From assembly GCF_000741205.1 (NCBI RefSeq), contig NZ_JGYW01000004.1, positions 328,573-392,572 on the forward strand: 64,000 nt of DNA, written 5' to 3'. This document shows positions 59,606 through 64,000 of the stretch, piece after piece (positions within the stretch are counted from its first letter, which is position 1; the number at the start of each line of letters is the position of its first letter). A program made the translations under genes and the position numbers. This stretch comes from Bifidobacterium gallicum DSM 20093 = LMG 11596 (GTDB taxonomy: Bacteria > Actinomycetota > Actinomycetes > Actinomycetales > Bifidobacteriaceae). The notes beneath the pieces are model-generated. The model saw nothing but the letters and a program-made list of their open reading frames with translations. It was not told where the DNA came from and made no database searches.

Positions 59606-61345
59606 GTGAGCACATCGAACGACTACCGGTTGGCGGCCATGGCCTCGTATGCCATGCCGCATCTTTCCGTCACGGGCATCGGCAAAACGGGTCAAGACAA
59701 CGACACCGACGAAGCCGCAGGCATTGAACAGGCATTGATTCAGGATTCCGCGGGACGCACCTACAACGTGTACGCCACGCAAACCCGTGAAGGCAAACGC
59801 CGTTTGCGCGGCCGCGCCAAAGCCGCCCGCGTGATCGAACGTTCACGTGAAATGTTCGGATTCGGGTTCGACGTGGACCATGCTGTGGCGTTCCGTGCGT
59901 CCACCAACGACGACAACCTGGCCAAACCGTCCGTATTGATGACCGTGCATCCCAACGGCATGTCACGGCCGTTGACACTGCTCACGTTGGATGATTGCGC
60001 CAGCATCGGCACAGCATTGGGCGCCATCCATCGTTTGCGTCCGCAGTTTGTGGTGGATGCGCAATACCCGGCCTATTCCACGCGCCGTATCTACGGTCAG
60101 CTCACCGCGTGGATCCGCAACCTGAAAGCCACAGGACACGTGCCTACAGAAATCACCGACAGCTGGGCGCGTATCATGGCCACCGAAGGCATGTGGAACT
60201 TCGCCACAACACCCGTGCACGGCGGATTCAGCGATGGCGACGTGCTGTTCGACGGTTCGATGATCACGACGATCACCAACTGGCAGGAACTGCAAATCAA
60301 CGATCCTGCACGTGACCTGGCTTGGATTTTCTCCAAACTCGACGAAACCCACCGCAATGCCGTATTAACCTCGTACGGCCGTGTGCTCGGCAACCGTCTC
60401 GACGACCTAATCATGCTGCGCGCCAACCTGTGGGTGCAGATGAGCCAAGTTGGCGACTTCATCGACGCCCTGAAAACAGGCGACAACACGCGCATCATGC
60501 AATTCAAATCGCAAGTGGACCGTCTGGCCCACCAGATCGCCGTGTCACGCCACCAAGTCCAAGCCCGCACAGGCAAGGTCGCCGACCCGGCCACCAACAC
60601 GTTGACCGTCAACACGTTGCTTGAGGCCGAAGCGGCCCAACGTGCCAAAGTCCTGCGCACCCAGCAGCACACCACGCTCTCGTCAGCATCCGACGACACG
60701 GCCAGCCGCCCGATCGCCGCCACCGCGTTGCATGAGTCAACCGTCGCCTACGACGCAACAGGCGTCATGCGTGATATCTCCGACGACACAGCCCAACGTA
60801 CCCGCGTGCCGCACGCCACATCATCGTCCACGGGTTCGCTGATTGACGCGCCGATTGCATTCGGGGATTCGTTGAAAGACCTGACCTATTCTGGTGTGCT
60901 CAGAGCAGCCAAAGCCCAACCGCAAGACCATACGGCATCAGATTCGTACACCGACGCGGCCACGGATGTGACCGGAGCCACTGAAGTGTTGGCGGCCACC
61001 ACCGCACATGTGTCCGACGACACAGCCAGCGCGTCATTCCACTTCAGCACGAGCGACGGCGAATACGTGCAAATCAGTGACATCACGGGCGAAGTCATGG
61101 CCATCCAACCCTCAGGCGAACAACGCGCATTCATCGTCGAACCCGACACCAAGGCCGACAGTGACGACACCGGCGAATCCGACGTGTCGCGCCAAAGCGC
61201 CGGCACGAGCACATCCACCAGCACGCAAGCGCAAGCCACGCCGCCCGCACCAACCGCAGGCCCCGACGCGCAAACACTGCTGATTCCACTCTTGGAACGT
61301 GAAGAACGCGCATTGCGCGACGCCCAAGCCGGATTGGACCGCTAA
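59606..61345 (+). CDS. Phosphotransferase-like protein with degenerate kinase motifs
   Basis: 579 residues from a GTG; ATG at 59639 is an alternative start. The N-terminal 330 residues resemble the aminoglycoside/macrolide phosphotransferase fold: LTLLTLDDCASIGTALGAIH in the lobe junction, a catalytic-loop-like PVHGGFSDGDVLFDG where HGDxxxxN is expected, and a metal-loop-like ITNWQELQINDPARDLAWIF where IDWE..DPA.D is expected. The catalytic Asp, the Asn and the metal-loop Asp are changed to Gly, Asp and Asn, so activity is doubtful. The last 230 residues are Ser/Thr/Ala/Asp-rich and poorly structured, ending in a Glu/Arg helix. Located next to a UvrD-like helicase, as in other actinobacteria. 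Confidence 0.7.
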   Translation: MSTSNDYRLAAMASYAMPHLSVTGIGKTGQDNDTDEAAGIEQALIQDSAGRTYNVYATQTREGKRRLRGRAKAARVIERSREMFGFGFDVDHAVAFRASTNDDNLAKPSVLMTVHPNGMSRPLTLLTLDDCASIGTALGAIHRLRPQFVVDAQYPAYSTRRIYGQLTAWIRNLKATGHVPTEITDSWARIMATEGMWNFATTPVHGGFSDGDVLFDGSMITTITNWQELQINDPARDLAWIFSKLDETHRNAVLTSYGRVLGNRLDDLIMLRANLWVQMSQVGDFIDALKTGDNTRIMQFKSQVDRLAHQIAVSRHQVQARTGKVADPATNTLTVNTLLEAEAAQRAKVLRTQQHTTLSSASDDTASRPIAATALHESTVAYDATGVMRDISDDTAQRTRVPHATSSSTGSLIDAPIAFGDSLKDLTYSGVLRAAKAQPQDHTASDSYTDAATDVTGATEVLAATTAHVSDDTASASFHFSTSDGEYVQISDITGEVMAIQPSGEQRAFIVEPDTKADSDDTGESDVSRQSAGTSTSTSTQAQATPPAPTAGPDAQTLLIPLLEREERALRDAQAGLDR

Positions 61346-61512
61346 CCGACGCATGCCAACGGCTGCCGTCGCAACTGGCAGGCAGCCACACGAGCCACCC
61401 AACCGACCAGCGCGCCCAATCAGCGCAAAGCACACCCACCGCACTGCTGGACGCACTAGAATGTTCGCAACAGTAGAGAACACTACAACAGACCAACCGT
61501 TAAAGGAGCACC

Positions 61513-61737
61513 ATGGAAATCGAAATCGGCATCCAGAATGTGGCACGAGCCGTCACGTTCACGACCGACGCCACCGAACAGGAAGTCAGCGAAACGATCA
61601 ACGCCGCGCTCGCCGCACATGAACCGATTGTGCTGCGCGACAACAACGGCCGCACGTTCATCGTGCCGACCGACTCGCTCGCCTACGTTATCATCGGCTC
61701 GCAAACCAAGCACGTCGTCGGCTTCGGCAACCTCTGA
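61513..61737 (+). CDS. DUF3107-family small protein
   Basis: 74 residues with an AAGGAGC ribosome-binding site. The sequence fits DUF3107 of actinobacteria: MEIEIGIQNVARAVTFTTDA at the start, then ATEQEVSETINAALA, LRDNNGRTFIVPTDSLAYV and a final KHVVGFGNL. Soluble, no catalytic motif. Members are usually linked to helicase/phosphotransferase clusters, as here; function unknown. Confidence 0.85.
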   Translation: MEIEIGIQNVARAVTFTTDATEQEVSETINAALAAHEPIVLRDNNGRTFIVPTDSLAYVIIGSQTKHVVGFGNL

Positions 61738-61798
61738 TCCTCAACGAGCGCCACCATCACCAACCGCATGGGCGCGCTCATCCCATAGCTACTTCAAC

Positions 61799-61844
61799 AG
61801 CTTGAGGCTCCCGCCCATAACCATGTGGACGGGAGCCTCAAGCT
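61799..61844. terminator. Bidirectional terminator-like hairpin
   Basis: AGCTTGAGGCTCCCG (61799-61813) is perfectly complementary to CGGGAGCCTCAAGCT (61830-61844), a 15-bp stem with a 16-base loop between two convergent genes (DUF3107 on plus, PHP on minus). It is followed by TGTTCTG on plus. The symmetric placement fits termination from both sides. Confidence 0.75.
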
Positions 61845-61879
61845 TGTTCTGTGCCGTGCAACAGCCGCTTCAACGCCGT

Positions 61880-62761
61880 TCAGACGATTGCAATCGCGCC
61901 ACGTTCAGCAATGCGCGCCACTGTTTCGTCATCAGTGAGATACTCGCCGAGCGCATTGGGTTTGCCAGCCCCATGCCAGTCTGAGCCGCCTGTGACGAGC
62001 AAATGGCATTGGCGCGCCAGTTCCAGCAACCGCCGCCGCTGGTCTTCCGGGTTGCCGCGATGCCAGACTTCCAGCCCGTCCAATCCTTGGTCAGCCAGTT
62101 CACGAATCTGCTCGTCGCTGAGCACATGCTTGTTGCGGCTCGGATCGGCCGCGTGCGCGATCACCGTCACGCCACCCGCGTCACGGATCGCTTCCACCAC
62201 TTGTTGGGCCGTGGGTGACGGCGTCGGCAAATAATACGGGCTCGACGAGGCCACAGCCCCTTGGAACGCTTCGTTGCGGTCCCGATATACGCCGGCCGCC
62301 ACAAGCGCGTCGGCAATATGCGGGCGTCCGATTGTTGTGCGCGAGCCTTGTTTGACTTGCGCGAGCACGTCGTCCCAGCTGATCGGCAGGTCCTTGCTCA
62401 TCAGCGCAACCATGCGTTTCGTGCGTTCGAGCCGCCCTTGACGCGTAGTTTCAAACAGTTCGCGGATATGCTGGCTATGCGGGTTGTACAGGTAGGCGAG
62501 CATATGCACCGACACGCCATGCACATGCGCGGTGATTTCCGTGCCGCGCATCAACGGTTGGCCGATTGTTACGGCCGCCTGCTCGGCTTCCTGCCAACCG
62601 GCTGTGGTGTCGTGATCGGTGATCGCCACGCCGTGCAGCCCGATTTCACGCGACAACCGCACCAATGCGGTGGGCGTTTCCGTGCCGTCCGAAAAGACCG
62701 TATGGCAGTGCAAATCCCATCCCGTCTTCGGGGGTTCAGTCGGCATTCGATATTCACTCAT
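61880..62761 (-). CDS. PHP-family phosphoesterase (RNase AM/TrpH type)
   Basis: 293 residues. PHP metal-binding motifs: WDLHCHTVFSDGTETPTALV, GVAITDHDTTAGWQEAEQ, GTEITAHVHGVSVHML, HIADALVAAG, VTVIAHAADPSR and VTGGSDWHGAGKPNALGEY, which supply the His/Asp/Glu ligands of a multinuclear centre. The layout matches YciV/TrpH proteins, which degrade short RNA or nucleotide 3',5'-bisphosphate. Monocistronic; separated from DUF3107 by the hairpin. Confidence 0.9.
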   Translation of the reverse strand: MSEYRMPTEPPKTGWDLHCHTVFSDGTETPTALVRLSREIGLHGVAITDHDTTAGWQEAEQAAVTIGQPLMRGTEITAHVHGVSVHMLAYLYNPHSQHIRELFETTRQGRLERTKRMVALMSKDLPISWDDVLAQVKQGSRTTIGRPHIADALVAAGVYRDRNEAFQGAVASSSPYYLPTPSPTAQQVVEAIRDAGGVTVIAHAADPSRNKHVLSDEQIRELADQGLDGLEVWHRGNPEDQRRRLLELARQCHLLVTGGSDWHGAGKPNALGEYLTDDETVARIAERGAIAIV

Positions 62762-62996
62762 ACTGTCATGGTACGCATGTTTGGCGCGTGCCGGTTACCG
62801 TTCGTTTCCCGCTTTGCGCTGGGCTACACTGAACTGCAGTGTAATCATGATGATCACTGTGGTTGCGCGTACCCGTTCCATCCCCCACTGCCGCTACGAA
62901 GCGTATGGAAGATGGAGCGCAGAGCATCGGACGCATCAGCGTGTGGAACGGCCACAGTGGCATGAAACGGAAATCAGCATATAAGGAGCGACGATA

Positions 62997-63635
62997 ATGG
63001 ACGAACGGCTGGAAGGTGGCGAACCCGAACTGCGCGGCTGGCGCAACGGGCCGACGTGGACGTATCTGATCATGCTGCTGGCCTCGGCCGTGGCGCTCGT
63101 GGTCTCGTTCGTGCTGTCTGCCGAAACACTCGAAATGGCGCGCCACCCCAACGAAATCCTCGGTTGTGACGTCAACGCCGTGCTGTCATGCTCGGCCGTC
63201 GCGCAATCATGGCAGGCCGAAATTGTAAAATTTGGGGGCTTAAGCTACCCGAACGCGTTCTTCGGCATCGCAGCTGAATCAGTGTTTGTCACAATCGCCG
63301 TGATCGGGCTCGCGCGCGTCAACGTGCCGCGCTGGTTTGCGGCATGCACTTGGTGGGGCGGTTTGGCGGCCTTGGCCTACTCGTATTGGTTGACGTCGCA
63401 GTCGATGTTTGTGATCCATGCGATGTGCCCGTGGTGCTTGGCGTTGATGTTCTCGACCACCATCCAGTTCATGGCGTTGAGCCATGCCACAGTGACCGTG
63501 CAACGGTTGCCAGCCAAAGCACGCGGATTGCGCAAGTATTACCGGTTGAATTTCGATCTGATGATTGACGTGCTGTGGATTGTGGCGTTGTGTGTGTTGA
63601 TCATTGTGGTGGAAGGTCCCGCATTGTTTGCATAA
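62997..63635 (+). CDS. VKOR-family thiol oxidoreductase
   Basis: 212 residues with five membrane segments. AAGGAGCG precedes the ATG. The vitamin-K-epoxide-reductase motifs are present: outer loop cysteines in EILGCDVNAVLSCSAVAQSW, the conserved region GLSYPNAFFGIAAESVFVTI, and the active-site CxxC in VIHAMCPWCLALMFSTTIQF. In actinobacteria this protein reoxidises a DsbA-like partner using quinone, supporting disulfide formation in exported proteins such as the Cys-containing surface protein at 2145. A DsbA-like gene is not in the window. Confidence 0.92.
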   Translation: MDERLEGGEPELRGWRNGPTWTYLIMLLASAVALVVSFVLSAETLEMARHPNEILGCDVNAVLSCSAVAQSWQAEIVKFGGLSYPNAFFGIAAESVFVTIAVIGLARVNVPRWFAACTWWGGLAALAYSYWLTSQSMFVIHAMCPWCLALMFSTTIQFMALSHATVTVQRLPAKARGLRKYYRLNFDLMIDVLWIVALCVLIIVVEGPALFA

Positions 63636-63665
63636 CACATGCAGCAAATTGGCAACAAAGAGTAT

Positions 63666-63700
63666 GAAAATCGATAGTATTTTTATGACTATCGGTTTTC
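63666..63700. terminator. Hairpin between VKOR and the edge TnpB gene
   Basis: GAAAATCGATAGT (63666-63678) pairs with ACTATCGGTTTTC (63688-63700), one T-G wobble, with an A+T-rich loop. It lies after VKOR on plus and overlaps the stop of the minus-strand tnpB-like gene. It may terminate VKOR, or be part of the TnpB element's end and guide-RNA region. Confidence 0.55.
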
Positions 63701-64000
63701 TTGACCGCCAATGCGCCCCGCAGGAGCGGGGTGGGTGTGTGCGGTAGCCGTACTCGTTGTCGGCGTTCCGGCTTGGCATTTGTTGCCGTGCCGGTGTCGT
63801 CGCTGGGAATGCTCCTGAGCGAGCTGTTCCCGGACTTGGGTTTTGCTGATACGTCGCCATCCATCCTTGCGTGAACGTCGCGCGAGTATGTTGCGGCTGG
63901 CGATAATGTCGGCTTGCCCGGTTCTTCCACAGCACACGCAGTGGAAGACGCTTTGTTTGGTGCGGTTGCGTTTGTCCACGCACCCGCACGAGGGGCAGGT
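63689..64000 (-). CDS. TnpB-like C-terminal part (continues beyond window)
   Basis: The frame is open to the window edge, so this is the carboxy end of a longer gene. It shows the end of a TnpB zinc ribbon and the RuvC-III motif: CPSCGCVDKRNRTKQSVFHC, then VCCGRTGQADIIASRNILAR, where Asp of QADIIASRN takes the catalytic position. It is followed by an atypical tail of about 65 residues (Arg/His/Thr-rich). The sequence is different from the 38125 TnpB, so it marks a second IS200/IS605- or IS607-type element. Whether the gene is complete or has a TnpA cannot be seen. Confidence 0.75.
   Translation of the reverse strand, partial: TCPSCGCVDKRNRTKQSVFHCVCCGRTGQADIIASRNILARRSRKDGWRRISKTQVREQLAQEHSQRRHRHGNKCQAGTPTTSTATAHTHPAPAGRIGGQENR

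Overview
The window looks like a chromosomal segment of a Bifidobacterium or close relative (Actinobacteria). The support is by eye: moderately G+C-rich genes with many GTG/TTG starts, the actinobacterial ftsZ-sepF-yggT-divIVA-lspA-rluA order, a hisD-hisC-hisB-orf-hisH-hisA-glnA cluster, a PriA-type HisA, DUF3052 and DUF3107 proteins, a cscA/cscB sucrose cassette and a ThiE-ThiD fusion. No search was run.

Layout. 1-3071: the end of HrpA and a membrane-anchored, lytic-enzyme-like surface protein. 3071-3989: an unusual intergenic stretch holding a broken lactococcin-972-like bacteriocin gene, a short lipoprotein remnant and four hairpins spaced exactly 53 bp apart. 3989-11115 (minus): histidine biosynthesis plus glutamine synthetase. 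11273-14830: DNA polymerase III alpha. 15018-20837: a division and envelope block (RluA-type pseudouridine synthase, LspA, DivIVA, YggT, SepF, FtsZ). 21055-23963: Dus and GlyS. 24282-26947: a TPP riboswitch driving thiM and thiED. 27017-31142: an aminotransferase and a metNIQ-type ABC importer preceded by a small leader ORF. 31342-35641: a sucrose/fructan cassette (LacI regulator, MFS permease, GH32 enzyme) with three operators. 35707-43645: a rearranged thiamine-precursor locus: an orphan TPP riboswitch, an inverted second metQ with its own copy of the leader ORF, an MTH1187-type thiamine-binding protein, an intact IS607-type element (TnpA, TnpB), then an ABC permease, an NMT1/THI5-like lipoprotein and a nucleoside hydrolase. 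43652-53647: zinc-ribbon membrane proteins, UppS, RecO, a membrane hydrolase, IspG, Dxr and a multi-module DivIVA-like protein. 53954-63635: tRNA-Val, DUF3052, a Lon-like membrane protease, a pseudo-metalloprotease, a UvrD-like helicase, a phosphotransferase-like protein, DUF3107, a PHP phosphoesterase and VKOR. The right edge cuts into a second TnpB-like gene.

How parts connect. IspG, Dxr and UppS supply isoprenoid precursors and the cell-wall carrier lipid, close to division and polarity genes. ThiM and ThiED make thiamine phosphate from salvaged or supplied thiazole and pyrimidine moieties, and the 37452-43645 genes probably import or salvage the pyrimidine part. The most novel-looking signals are (i) a pair of 26-residue Cys/Met leader ORFs conserved at the protein level ahead of both metQ genes, (ii) a TPP riboswitch now placed ahead of a Cys-rich repeat ORF that runs antisense into metQ2, and (iii) the 53-bp hairpin array.
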